Assembly (NCBI GenBank): GCA_036365515.1
Contig: CM070874.1
Coordinates: forward strand, 112,145,235 to 112,209,234
Source: Torymus aiolomorphi
Taxonomy: Eukaryota > Arthropoda > Insecta > Hymenoptera > Torymidae
Direction: 5' to 3'
DNA length: 64,000 nucleotides
The notes under the pieces were generated by a model. It worked only from the letters and a program-made list of their open reading frames with translations, made no database searches and had not been told where the DNA came from. The position numbers and the translations under genes were made by a program. The stretch's first letter is position 1. Every line of letters starts with the position of its first letter. This document shows, piece by piece, positions 24,301-41,005 of the stretch.

Positions 24301-26987
24301 ACCCTGAACGCGCTAACTCGCGAATCATACCGCCAAGACAAAATATTTTGATTAAACGTTCGAGAATCAAAGCCAGCGAAGGTCAGCTCCGAGTTCATTG
24401 AGCCATATATAATTTTGCACAACGAGACTCCTCGCGCTTAATTACACCGCGCTGTATATAATTGCACAAGTCCTCGTCGCGAGGTCTATCAACCCGACGC
24501 GCATCCACGCCCAGAGATATGCTAATTGCCGTTCGTTAGTTAACTAACTACCAGGCTCTCCGGTTCTCGGATTAATCGCCAGGTACATATAATACGCGCA
24601 GCTGTGGGTTGCGACAACAAAGGACAACTGCATCCTCTCTCAATGGACACCCGTCATTTTCTTCTTTTTTTACCTCGTCCCACTAAAAAAGGAGCCCGCG
24701 GTCGCAGCTCGCTCACACACACACACACATGCGACGCGTCAGTCAGTCTTTCCATTCCAGATAGCACGAAAAGTGCCCTTTTGACACAATACCGATTTCG
24801 ACCCCCCCGCCAGCGTCTATTGTCAGGCAAATGTATATATGTCATGACTGTTGTGCGCGATACGATACGTCCGTGGGAGAGAGAGAGAGAAAAATAAAAC
24901 AAAACCCGAGCGCGCAGTCGTCGTGTCGAGAGCGACGTTTCCGGCATCTCTTCCGGGCGAAAGTGAGCGAGCGGCTTTTTTCCGCTTGCGGAAACGCTCG
25001 GTGTTTTCCGATACATCGGTAGCCGCCGTCAGGTTTTCTCGCTGACGCGCCGGCCGATTTTGTAATTAAGAGGTTTTTTCGAGAGGTTTCGTATATGTAT
25101 ATCGCTGGTATAAGAGGAGAGACCGATGAAGCGCGAAGGCTGCTGATTCACGGCGGCGTAACTTTGTTTTTCTCGTTTCGCAAAGTTTGGCGGTGGTATT
25201 TTTTTGTTCCGTTTCGTCTGGATTGAATTTATTATGAAATTGTAAACTTTTGAAGTATGGTGTTAATAATTGATAGTGTTGGGGTATGCAAATATAAATA
25301 TGTTGTAGTTGGGAGTTGAAACATTTTTCCTTATACACGAAAACGGAAAAGATAATTGGTTGCGGTTACCAATCGTATTATACTAGCCAATTATTATTTT
25401 TTCTCTCTCGCGTGTATGCAAATCAATACAGTAGTCTGGTATTTTTTTTTTTTTTTTGAACATTTTTTTGAGATGTAAGAAAAACACAAAGGAAATTTCG
25501 TTTTACATTTTCAGAATGCACAGTACGGTATTACTTTTAAATGATTCATTACTCAAAGAATTTTGTCGATGATGCTGGTAATTTAAGAAATATTAGTAAC
25601 TACTGTATAGAATAAAATCTTAAAGTACAGTGGTTGCATAAGTTGTATCACAATAATACACAATTTACAAGATTTTTTTTCGTGTCTTTTATAATTGGTT
25701 ACTGGTCCAACCTGATTATATAAAAATAAATGACATTAAAACTCGAGTATTGCAATGTTTTTTAAAATTCATTACTTGATTACATAAGCTTTTTATTTTA
25801 TCTCTTTATACGAAATTACACTAACAAATAAGTCAAGATGTTGAATAATTTAAATGTCATTCGAAGTAAGAACCATCCACAAAAAACAATTATAAAAATT
25901 TTAAAATTGCTCTACATTAATTTGTAGCTCACAAGGAGATGATCAGGGGTGTGGGTCCTGGATTTGGCTAAAACTATAGGAGGTACTTCTTTATGACAAA
26001 TGATGAGACGTGTCTCGGGATTTTTGTGAATAGGCTTTTCCGAGACCTAAGCTATTTTATGTCTAAACTGAGCAATTTTCGATAAAAATGGGGTCTCTTT
26101 CTTTAGTTATAGCTTTTTGAATATTTCCGTCATATAAATGGACTAAAAAGTTTATAAAAGAAGGCAAAAAAAGCTTTAATTTAAGCTGTGTTTCATTAAA
26201 AAATGACGATTTTTAAAAAAGTTATAGGCTATCAAAAATAGAGTAAGAAAATCACTCATAATTTCTCATTTTTTTCAAGCATTTAACGGGTGATATTTTA
26301 AGCTATCTTCTCACTTTATGTTTGATAGCCTATAACTTTTTAAAAATCGACATTTTTTAATGAAATACAGCTTAAATTAAAGCTTTTTTTTGCCTTCTTT
26401 TATAAACTTTTTAGTCCATTTATATGACGGAAATATTCAAAAAGCTATAACTAAAGAAAGAGACCCAATTTTTATCGAAAATTGTTCATTTTAAAGATAT
26501 AAAATAGCTTCGGTTTCGGAAAAAAAGCCCATTCACAAAACCCCCGAGACACGTGTCTCATTATTTGTCATAAAGAAGTACCTCCTACAGTTTTAGCAAA
26601 ATCCAGAACTCCCTTGATCATCTCCTTCTCAGTAAGATTTGAAATAAAATTAAAATGTTTCAAGCTTTCGAAGCTTGCAATATAAACCTCAACCGAATAT
26701 TTCAATTTTTCTATAAAAATATAAAACACAAAAAAAAGCTTAAAATCTCAACTATTCTCTTAAAAAACGAAAGAAACCTTGCATATAACGTCAAGCGTTA
26801 TACTTCAACCCACTAATCAATCCCCCCTTAACCGAGAGATAAAGAAAAACTTGAAATCCTTACCCCTGAGCACATCAGCGGGGATGAGCCTGCGGAAGGT
26901 CTTGGGCCTCTCCTCCTCCTTCTTCTTCTCGTCGGCGGCGTATACGGCCACCACGAGGATCGCAGCGAGAGCCAGTGTGAACTTCAT
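18378..26987 (-). CDS. Secreted single-domain von Willebrand factor type C (SVWC) protein, two coding exons
   Basis: Exon 1 (26987-26864) starts with MKFTLALAAILVVAVYAA, a clear signal peptide with cleavage expected after about residue 18. A charged DEKKKEEERPKTFRR stretch follows. The donor GTAAGG begins at 26863. Exon 2 (18748-18378) follows a CTTCCAG acceptor and joins in frame, splitting an Asp codon. The 164-aa product has nine cysteines in an SVWC-like order (MCFASTKC, SWDLTPFCGRSTC, EDCG, KCK, FPDCCPEFEC), then a proline-rich segment and an Ala/Lys/Pro tail (AKPAAAAKPAA). Known: arthropod SVWC proteins are small secreted proteins, several induced by infection or stress. The function of this one is unknown. 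The 8,115-bp intron is large for so small a gene and contains a foldback element. A TATA box lies upstream at 27111-27117. Confidence 0.88.
18749..26863 (-). other. Intron of the SVWC gene (8.1 kb)
   Basis: The intron is bounded by GTAAGG (26863) and CTTCCAG (18749). It is CpG-rich in parts (19370-20250, 20600-21500, 24400-25100), with many GCGCGC and TATATA tracts, a CA-rich run near 24713-24729, and the foldback at 25933-26627. I find no nested gene. The size and composition suggest regulatory content, but no specific element can be named. Confidence 0.7.
25933..26627. repeat. Foldback element (695 bp, arms about 310 bp) in the SVWC intron
   Basis: The left arm begins AAGGAGATGATCA and the right arm ends TGATCATCTCCTT. 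The arms match over nearly their full length, including GGAGGTACTTCTTTATGACA, ACGTGTCTCGGG, CCGTCATATAAATGGAC and GATAGCCTATAACTTTTT in inverted copies. The centre is near 26250-26315. CTCA lies just outside each end and might be a 4-bp target duplication. It resembles the foldback at 37138-37794 in layout and in some segments. Confidence 0.85.
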
Positions 26988-27110
26988 CTTGTCGAATATA
27001 TGAAATCTACCTCTTCAACGCCAACGAAAAAAGACAGGGGAGAGCTAGTGAGCGTGCGCCCGAAACACCGATATTTTCAGGACTGGTTGGGCCCGAGCCT
27101 CGTGGCCGGC

Positions 27111-27117
27111 TTTTATA
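27111..27117 (-). promoter_or_regulatory. TATA box of the SVWC gene
   Basis: TATAAAA on the minus strand, about 125 bp upstream of the start codon at 26987. An initiator-like ACCAGTCC lies about 30 bp downstream (near 27080-27088), giving a predicted 5' UTR of roughly 95 nt without an upstream ATG that I noticed. Confidence 0.7.
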
Positions 27118-30100
27118 GCGCGAGCGCGCGCGACTCCTCTCTCTCCCGGCTTTTTCTTCTCGGAAGGCGCGCGCGAGAGTTGAGCGGGGAGGAGACGTGC
27201 ATCATCGCGTGCGGTAGTGGCAGGTAGATATGTGTGCGTGCGGGGGGATGGATGTCGTGTAGAGTGTAGGTGAGGGTCGTTGGTTGAGATATAAGTAGAG
27301 AGGATGCATCGGATTGTCGCGGTGTTGTTTAGTTTCTATGCGGAGGTTTTTTTTTCCTTGGGTTTCGATGGGATGGAGGTTGCGAGGTTTTATGGTGTCA
27401 GTGGATTTGGAAATTTTTGGTCGGTTTGTTTTGGTGGAATGGTTAGAGGTATGTAAGGCTATGAGTGGAGACTTCAATGACTAAATCTATGTAATCGTTA
27501 AAAAAAAGTAATAATGTTTGTAATGTATTGCAAAATGAATAGAAGTAGACTGTTATTTTCAATTTACTATATCATAACTTTCTCACTTAAAACAGACGTT
27601 AAAATAAGCAATTCATTTAGCTTTAGTGTTTTTTCAATGTTTTAAGTGACGATTTTAGAGATTTAAACTTGAAGTTTTTTTTACAACTTCAAAATCATTT
27701 TGCTATTTATAAAAAAAAAAGAAACAAAGGAGAGATCCAAAAAAAACATTTAAAAGGCGCGTTCAGTATATAGATAATCGTATTTACAGTGACACATGTT
27801 TACATCATTTATGCGGTTTATTACTGATTTAATGAAGTAACAGTTTACTCAAGATTGACGCGTTTCTTGTAAAATCGTCATAAATTAATTCTATGAAAAT
27901 CTAACAAGGTATTTCCGTTTTCATCTGCTTTCTCAAAACGTTCAATCGGTGCGAAAAGGTGTGCAAACATAAGTATTTTGTAGAAACTTTCCTTAAGACG
28001 TCTGCAGGATAGAATAAAATCGCACTTGATTTTTCTAGAACCAATGATTTTCAATGTTCTGAATTTATTCATTTATGTCACTTAAATTTCTAGAGCGAAA
28101 GAGGAAGCCCGTAGTTACGGGCGGTTTCCGCTTAAAATTATATCAATTGACCTTTAAAAACAATGTAGGAGAACTAAGTTTACAAAATACGCATTATATA
28201 TATACCTACTTATGAATAAATTTTATTCTTGAACGCACAAGTGTTACAGTCTTGCAAGTAAACATATCTGCTACTAGTATTATAATTATTTCTTCTATCA
28301 TGTAAATTAAATTAATTACTATAAGTACTTTACATGTAGACTTTTACTGACAAGAAATTGTTCAATAACTATACATTGCTGTTTAGTTCACTTTTCATGG
28401 TCACGAATTTAGCAATTAGGAAACGTCTTTACGGAAACGCAAAGATGAATCATATCTGTGAATCCTCTTAAAAATCGTGAAGAATAGTTTTGAGAAAGAA
28501 GGCAAATATTTTCGCAAGATATTCTCGTATATAGATAAGCAGATTTATTTCACAATGTCTATACATTCGTAAACTATAGCTAAACTACTGTAATTCTAAT
28601 ATTTATAAACGAATGGTCACTGACATTTTTTACAAAAAAGATTTCACTCCATTGATTCGAAACTTAGAAATCGCAGTCGTAACACTTGAAACTCATGCTG
28701 AATGAGACAAAAAGATCGTTAGACAAAAACGTATCCTTTCTTGAAAAAAAAATATCAGTCATTACATTTGGCAATACCATTACATCTTGAATTAGAATTC
28801 AAATGAAGTACCGAAATCTTTTTTTTACCACCTCAGCAGTCTTAAATAAAACATTAAATTCGAATCCTTTCCGAGTTGAAAACAATCGATAAAACTGAAA
28901 CGTTCCTTATTCAGTACACCGCACCGAGATACAAAATAAATGCTCAGGGAAGTAGATACGTGCCGAGAATAGTCAGACATACGGCGCTTCCTTCAAAACG
29001 TGAGAATATAAAATGCAATTAACGATTCTCTCGAGTGTTTCTTGTTTTTTTTTTTTTCAGTTCTCCGCGCTTCATAAACGTCCACGCTTACAGCGATTTT
29101 ACTCGCCTCGAGCGCGCATTAAAATCCCCTTGCGCTGTATATCGATTTCATTCGCCTTTCAACGTGCGCGCCTCCAATAAAACATAAGCCATTTCCTTCT
29201 TCTCCGCCTCTCCATTCCAAAATCATGAAAAAGCCAATGCATTATAACCTTAAGGCGCCAACCGGCACGCGCATAAATAACGTGTCACGAGTATGCAGTT
29301 TTCCACTCTACTCGTAAAAACGCGAGACCCGCGCAAAACACCAGATCTCCGCGTTACTTACAAGCAACGACGCCTTTAGAAACTTTATTGTTACACTTCG
29401 ATTACACGCGGCAATAAGGAACACACACACACGTATAAATGTTTCTCTCTTTCTCTCTTCCTCAAGTACAACAACTGCGCCCACGCCCACGCGTGTACGC
29501 GCGACCTTGGGATTGCGTGCCGACCAAAGTTGTGTGTTATCCTTCCGATGCAGCGCAGCGCGGCGCGCTCAAGTTTTTTTGCGGAAGCTTACATATATAC
29601 TTTATAACAAACTTCGCATTCGAAGTGTGTGTGGAACCTTCCTGAATTTAATCGAGGCGAGAGTCGCGAAAACGTGCGGCGGGTTTTCGAGAAACAGGTC
29701 GGTAGGTATATAGGTATATATAATATATATAGTGATTTTTGCGGAGTTACGCGTTTATTGATATTGATGGTCTTGAAGCGCGCGTATATATGTAAGTGAA
29801 CCGCCTTCCAGCGCCAAGGTGGTGCGGTTGTGGGTCACTGACTTATCGGTTTATTTGTGCACGCACCCTTTTTGGCACTTTTGCTGCTGGGAATGAAAAG
29901 TTGGTCTTACTTTGCCTACTCTTAAACAATCTTACTGCAATTTTAAATTGATAGTAAAGAATTGTAGATGCGTAATTATATGAAATTTAGTTCACACAAA
30001 TGATAATAATCGCTCAAAATTTTCCGTATTCGTGAGTAGTGTGTACATTAACTCAAGTAATGACTAACAATACTTCATTGTAAGATACAAGTTCCGCGTA

Positions 30101-31062
30101 AATAATTAACTTTCGAGCTTGATAACTTCAAAAGTAGCTTGCAATTTCTGTGCTTATATACAGCTATTATAACTTTCTCTAATAAACTAACGAGTGTCGC
30201 ATCAAGATTCTAATTTACTTAAGTAAACTAACGTGGTTAAACACTCGTGGAATACATTTTGAATGCATTTTACGGGTCAAACAGTTAGTGTCAACTATAT
30301 TTCAGCGTTGTAAACCAAGCAACTTAACGGTATACTCTTCCTTATTTTAGCACACATTCGATTTTTATAAAAACCTTTTCGAAAAAGATCTTCACGATTC
30401 TCAATCATTTATGATTCTTAACTGTATATATTAGACAAGCAATTATTACGTTCTTTATTGCGCAACATATTTTGGGATTTCCCAATGGACTGTTAACAAT
30501 TTATAGAAGCAATTAATGAATCAAATCTTATTCGCATTTTATGACTTTTTGACATTAAACGATATTCGCAAAAATGTTTACTTAGTTTCGTGGTACTTCA
30601 AACGAAAGTAAATTACAAATTTCATCTAATCCAAATAAAAACCGTGATTTAGTGCGCTGTAGATGTATCTAACGTTTTTATGAGTAGCTGATTTAATTAG
30701 CCTCAGTACGTGGAATTGGAGTTAAGCGAATACTTTCTGCGCAACGTTATATGAGTGGAATATAAAACCACAATCGACGCATAAATAATAAAATTATTTA
30801 GAAAAGATTGTGTAGAACTAGTTAGGAACAAAAGGATAGTTGTATTTATAATCAATTGTTATTCATTAATTTGAATCAATCTCAAAATTTCGCAGTAATG
30901 TTAATAAGTTTCAAAGCGCTGAACTCTAACTGTTTTTAAAGCCATATTATTTACTGAAATTTTTCTTAATATTCACATATTTCACCTAAACTCATTTTTT
31001 ATTCGTTTGAAGTCAAATTATATTTTATCCTAAATTTGAGGTAACCTGTTCACATACAACAC
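27118..31062. other. Intergenic DNA upstream of the SVWC gene
   Basis: No gene is recognised. GC-rich patches (27120-27190, 29060-29330, 29440-29720) alternate with AT-rich DNA. The open frames present lack domains and have irregular composition. Plausible regulatory DNA, not provable here. Confidence 0.45.
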
Positions 31063-31643
31063 AAGGTAAAATAGCCATTACTGGGACAATGTAAAAAGTG
31101 CGCCCTATACGGGGACAGTAATAATAAATACTATTAATAATCTAATACATATGAACTTAAATTATAAAAGTGAAAATTCTTTAATCATTCTTAAGTTCTA
31201 ATTTATACAATTACATGATTTATTTTGATTTAAAAAGTTATGAATTTAAAAGAAAAAATAATAAACAGTCCTCTTTGAAAACAATATACCTAATAGAACC
31301 TTAAATTGTCCCACTATCGGCAGTTTATCCCACTTTAGGATGAAGTTCGATTACATAAGGTCAATATTGTCCCAGTATTGCGCTTTTCTTTGTCCTACTT
31401 TAGGATTTATCTCAAAAATCGTGTCCCACTCAAGAGTAAATTGACTATACCTATTAAATGTATTTTTTTAACTTTTATAACATTTTAATAACATTATTTT
31501 ATTCGTGAAATCAATTAAACGAAGTATAAACTATCTGTTGCAATTTTTATTTCACAAAAAACCAACAATTCACTATTCTTAAATCATATATGTACAAGAC
31601 TCAGGTGGTCGTAAGTGTCCCAGTAATGGTTGTTTCATACCTT
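31063..31643. repeat. 581-bp MITE with AAGGTA...CCATTACTGGGAC ends
   Basis: The left end AAGGTAAAATAGCCATTACTGGGAC is the inverted counterpart of the right end, GTCCCAGTAATGG followed by TACCTT. The interior repeats variants of TGTCCCA and CCTACTTTAGGAT several times (31310-31420). There is no coding frame. No target duplication beyond one or two bases could be settled. Confidence 0.7.
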
Positions 31644-36586
<4,943 letters not shown>

Positions 36587-37137
36587 ATAAATTGTTATTA
36601 TTATTATTACTCAAAAAGTTACACGACCTCTGGATGTTTTTAGCTATTTTGAAGATTAATGGGCACACACGCTTGGAGTTTTCGTGCTGCGTTGACATTA
36701 ATTTAGAAAAGCTGGTGAAATGAAAAGTGTTTTAAATTACCGGTTAAATGGGGAGAAAAGGTGTAGGATTTAAATATTTTATATGATGTATTTTGAATTC
36801 AAGTGAGAAATTAATGGTGTAGTAAAAACTTTCGTTTTCTTTTCTTAAAATTCAAGTGTGCGATACAGATAATGACGCCTTGTCTTTATTTTTATCATTA
36901 ATATTTTTAGAATTATTTCTTTTTTATATGAATTTCGTGATTATATCGATCATTACACTATAATACAATTAATCATATTTCTTCCAAAAATTTATAAGGA
37001 AATTTATATTAAATTTACGATTGAATATAAATTTTCTTAATTATTGGAAGAAAAATAGCAATATTAATAGCAATATTAGTATTGCTACATTTTATCATCA
37101 TTATATATATTTCAATAGCTCTTAGAAGGAGAGTGCG

Positions 37138-37794
37138 TAACCTTTGGGTCACGGATTTGTACCAAATTGAAAGATCGTGTTTTAGAGTAAAAAATATTGA
37201 ACTCCTGTTCCAGGATCTATTCTCATAGACTCTTTTACTTGAGATATGTGCCATGTTATCTTAAAAATGCGTTATTTTATTAAAAAATGATGTCTCTTCT
37301 ATTGTATGTAACTTTGCAAGTATATTCCAGTTACGAAAATGAGCGAAAAAAATTGTAAAAGTAGGCAGAACAAGCTTTATTTTGAGCACTGTTTCATCTA
37401 AAAATATTGATTTTTCAGAAAGTTATGAGAAATCAAAGATAGTGTAAAAAAATGATTGAAAATTCAATCACTTTTTTATACTATCTTTGATCTTTGATTT
37501 ATCATAACTTTCTGAAAAATCGATATTTTTAGATGAAACAGTGCTCAAAATAAACCTTGTTCTGCCTACTTTTACAATTTTTTTCGTTGATTTTCGTAAC
37601 TGGAATATACTTGCAAAGTTACATACAATAGAAGAGACATCATTTTTTAATAAAATAACGCATTTTTAAGATAACATGGCACATATCTCAAGTAAAAGAG
37701 TCTATGGAGAATAGATCCTGGAACAGGAGTTCAATATTTTTTTACTCTAAAACACGATCTTTCAATTTGGTACATATCCGTGACCCAAAGGTTA
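37138..37794. repeat. Foldback element (657 bp, arms about 320 bp)
   Basis: It begins TAACCTTTGGGTCACGGAT and ends with the inverted copy ATCCGTGACCCAAAGGTTA. The arms pair nearly throughout, with a very short centre near 37465. Segments such as GCCTACTTTTAC, TTCGTAACTGGAATA and AGAAGAGAC sit in the same order as related segments in the foldback at 25933-26627, suggesting one old family. No coding capacity. Confidence 0.88.
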
Positions 37795-38490
37795 GTCTTC
37801 TTGTTAATAGAAATTCAATGATAACATGTAAAGAATAAATATATTATTAAAAATAGGTAAATGAAAAATTTGATTTAGGTACTTACTTCTATCATGTCAG
37901 ATTGATGATTAGAACAAGTAAGTTATAATAATGAAATATCAAAGATAGTAAACACGATAAAAGATTAATTAAAGCCTTTTTGCATTTGCCTACTATAAAT
38001 TGTTCTTTTAACAATTTATGCAATGAATCACATAATAGAATCGTAATATAAAAAGCAGAGATAACCATCTTTTAACAAATTTATTATGTAAAAATATTAA
38101 TAAAAGTTATTTTTAAAAAGTTATAAGTAGTTTTCAAATTCTACTTTCAAAAAGAATGCTGCTCTTCAAAAACATCTCTAAACATTTTTCAACATGTATG
38201 TACGTATGTGCGTGTATATCATACATAAACCTATAGTTTTAGATGTGAATATAGCGATGCTATAGCAGAAAGCCAAAAAATCATATGATTGTCGAGAAAA
38301 ACATCGCAGTTCACATAGGCTGACTGCACGCAGAGCGCAGAGCACATGTTCATCGTATAAATCGTCGCTACTCGCATCCATTGCTCACATAACCTAAAGT
38401 GCGCGTGCGCTGTATGGATCGCCGTCGGTGCATAAGTATTTGTATGTCGCTGAAGAAAAATAAGAGTACTGTTATTTAACACGTAGTGAA

Positions 38491-39150
38491 ATGCCTTATA
38501 GACGCAAGAAGCATCATAAGGAGAACCTACACATAAAGAAGAGTCACAGGACGAAGAGGAGGACTAAGGATCTCGACGAGGTAAACATTACCTAACCTCT
38601 GCCCGCGTAGTGCATGTGCGCGGTAACTGCGTGCGTTTCGTGTGCACTGACGTTGAAATTGTTGTAACTTTCTATTGTAGATCGATGAAGACTTGAAGGA
38701 AGAAAATGCGATAAAGTTGATCAATCAGGACATTGACTTAGATAAACCGGGAGCTGCTCAACATTACTGTATTCATTGCGCGTAAGTTATAAATAACAAA
38801 TTATTTATAATAGCCTAATACTTCTATTTTATGGGTTTATAATAAATTTTAATCATCCACTTGTCTTCAACAAAAAGTATTTTAAAATAGTATAAAAGAA
38901 ATCAGATTATCAATGATTAAATTTTTCCAGACGATATTTCATAGATCAAACAGCATTACGTGACCACTTCAGAACAAAAACACACAAAAGACGTATGAAA
39001 GCACTGGAGATAGAGCCCTTTACTATTGATGATTCAGAAAGAGCTGCAGGAAAAGGCAATTTTGTTTTACCTAAAAAACGCAAAATTGAAACTATAGAGA
39101 CAGAAGACGACATAAAAAAAGAATCTAAAATAATGAAAGTTGATGAATGA
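38491..39150 (+). CDS. ZNF593: ZNF593/Bud20-type zinc-finger protein, three exons
   Basis: Exons 38491-38580, 38681-38781 and 38931-39150 join at GT/AG sites (GTAAAC, TTGTAG, GTAAGT, TTCCAG) into 136 codons plus stop. The product starts [12 protein letters not shown], very basic, and has one zinc finger [18 protein letters not shown]...KTH (C-x2-C-x12-H-x5-H, the matrin/U1-like spacing). A short KKRK-type basic motif and an acidic/basic tail follow. This layout matches ZNF593 (yeast Bud20), a nuclear/nucleolar factor that joins late pre-60S particles and helps their export. The length is close to the human protein. An AATAAA lies 13 bp after the stop. Slimp starts 43 bp further on, on the same strand. 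Confidence 0.88.
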
Positions 39151-39193
39151 ATGTTTTAAATGTAAATAAAGTACATCTTATACAAAGTGAAAA

Positions 39194-40621
39194 ATGGCAA
39201 GTTATGTAGGAAGACATTTTTTTAAGAGCAGAGATTTATGTTTGAAAATATTTAAGCCTGCTATTCTGCCAAAAGTTTTAATCGGTCAGAGGCACCATAG
39301 TTCTGCACTGTTTGTCTCTGGTAATAAAGCACATAAAACATTTGCATACTTATCTCCTGAATTAGATGTTGATGACAGGCTTACTGATACACAGAAATTT
39401 CAAAATGAATTGAACTTACGTGGTTACAACATTGATGTTCAAGACTTAAGAAAAACTTGGGAATATTATCAATATATTAATTCAAACAAACATACTTTAG
39501 AGCAAAAAATTACCGAACTAGGCAATCAAGTACAAGATATATATAAAAAAGAAAGTCCCTCTAATGAAGATAAACAGAAAGTAGATGCCCTAATAACACA
39601 AGTTAGGCTTGTTAAACAAGATCTAAAAGTAGTAAAAGAAGCAATTTGGGATCTGGAAGAAACCATCATTCCTCGAATCTTAAAATTGCCTAATGAAATC
39701 GATGAACGTACGCCATCAGACACTTTTATTACACTAAAAACTGTTGGTAAAAAGCCAAGTGTCACTGACAATGAAAAAGCAAATCATTTGGATATTGGTA
39801 AAAATTTGAATTTATTAGAGTACAGAAATCCAATTCAATGTTATTTACACAACGACGCAGTGTTTTTTGAACTTGGTATTTTAGCTTTAGCCGGTAGACT
39901 ATTGAATGAAAATGGCAATGTTCGAGTAGCAGGACCTGATTTTGCTAGAAGTCTTGTTGTTGAAGGTTGTGGTATGGATCATGAAAGCTCAGCAGAAACT
40001 TTTATACTAAAGAACATTGATGATGTAGAAAAAGATTATTTAATTAATAGATTGCATTTAGTTGGAGGCTCCAGTCTTCCAGCTCTACTTGCTATATATA
40101 CAAAGCAGGTAATAAAGCCCAATGATTTTCCAATCAAAATATTCACCACTGGACGACAATATTCCCCTTTTTCAAATACTCCAGTATCTCAAGGACTATT
40201 CTCACTATGTCAAGCATCAACTGCTCATGCATTAACACTGATAAAAGAGAAAAATAGTGAAGAGTACAAAAATGAATTTCAAAACCTAATAGAAACAACT
40301 GCAAAGATATATGACGAGCTTGGTTGTCATTACCGTATAGTTATAAGGCCTGTTAAAGATCTTACGCCACCAGAGAGTATAAGGGTTTCTTTTGAAATGT
40401 GGTCAGTGCACTCAAATCATTATGTTGAAGTTGGCTATGTCTCTGCATGTGGTGACTATTTCAGTAAAAGATTATTGATTGTCTACCTCGCTTCAAAGAA
40501 ACCAGGTTTTCCAGCAGCTATTACTGGAACTTTGTTGTCTGTTCCGAGAGTATTAGGCTGCTTGCTAGAGGAGAACCCCAAAAAATTTATTTTACCTGAA
40601 AAAATTTTAGGATTTATATAG
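39194..40621 (+). CDS. Slimp: Slimp: seryl-tRNA-synthetase-like insect mitochondrial protein
   Basis: A single-exon 475-aa frame. Residues 1-45 are basic and hydrophobic with no acidic residue before D15, as in a mitochondrial targeting sequence. Residues about 85-185 form a helical, charged arm like the SerRS tRNA-binding coiled coil. Residues about 205-475 align in order with the class II core but with degenerate catalytic motifs: FTTGRQYSP stands where SerRS has its FRxE motif 2, and the motif-3 region reads GTLLSVPRVLGCLLEE. Known: Slimp is an insect SerRS paralogue that has lost aminoacylation activity and is needed for mitochondrial function. The alternative, active mitochondrial SerRS, is unlikely because of the motif loss. 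The start is the first in-frame ATG, 43 bp after the upstream gene's stop. Confidence 0.88.
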   Translation: MASYVGRHFFKSRDLCLKIFKPAILPKVLIGQRHHSSALFVSGNKAHKTFAYLSPELDVDDRLTDTQKFQNELNLRGYNIDVQDLRKTWEYYQYINSNKHTLEQKITELGNQVQDIYKKESPSNEDKQKVDALITQVRLVKQDLKVVKEAIWDLEETIIPRILKLPNEIDERTPSDTFITLKTVGKKPSVTDNEKANHLDIGKNLNLLEYRNPIQCYLHNDAVFFELGILALAGRLLNENGNVRVAGPDFARSLVVEGCGMDHESSAETFILKNIDDVEKDYLINRLHLVGGSSLPALLAIYTKQVIKPNDFPIKIFTTGRQYSPFSNTPVSQGLFSLCQASTAHALTLIKEKNSEEYKNEFQNLIETTAKIYDELGCHYRIVIRPVKDLTPPESIRVSFEMWSVHSNHYVEVGYVSACGDYFSKRLLIVYLASKKPGFPAAITGTLLSVPRVLGCLLEENPKKFILPEKILGFI

Positions 40622-40708
40622 TAAAAATTAACATTAATATTTTAGTGTTAATTCTATAATAACATCAATATAATGTAAATACTTAATTGTAAAAAATTTA
40701 GCTATTTT

Positions 40709-40714
40709 ACAATA
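40709..40714 (+). terminator. Polyadenylation signal of Slimp
   Basis: CAATAAAATAT about 90 bp downstream of the Slimp stop; the only AATAAA close behind the gene. Confidence 0.6.
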
Positions 40715-41005
40715 AAATATATAAATTACTTAGAACTTTGTTATTTTATAGAAATTATACATCAACTTATAAAATTATTATTACATTTTAATTACCTCAT
40801 CAAAACCTTATTACTATTTTTGGAAGATACAGATATTTTCATTTTCCTCTAATATGGTTATTTTTTGTAATCAATTTCGTAATACTTTCAAATACTAACA
40901 TTAATTATACAGAAAGTCTAAAAAAAACTGCAAGAAAAAGGAAAACACATTATACAAAAAATCCCTTCAATAATGATTCAAGCGCATTAAAACGATTCTT
41001 GAATA

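Noticed and set aside
39194..40621. Active mitochondrial seryl-tRNA synthetase
   Set aside because: The class II motif 2 region reads TGRQYSP instead of the FRxE type, which fits the inactive paralogue Slimp.
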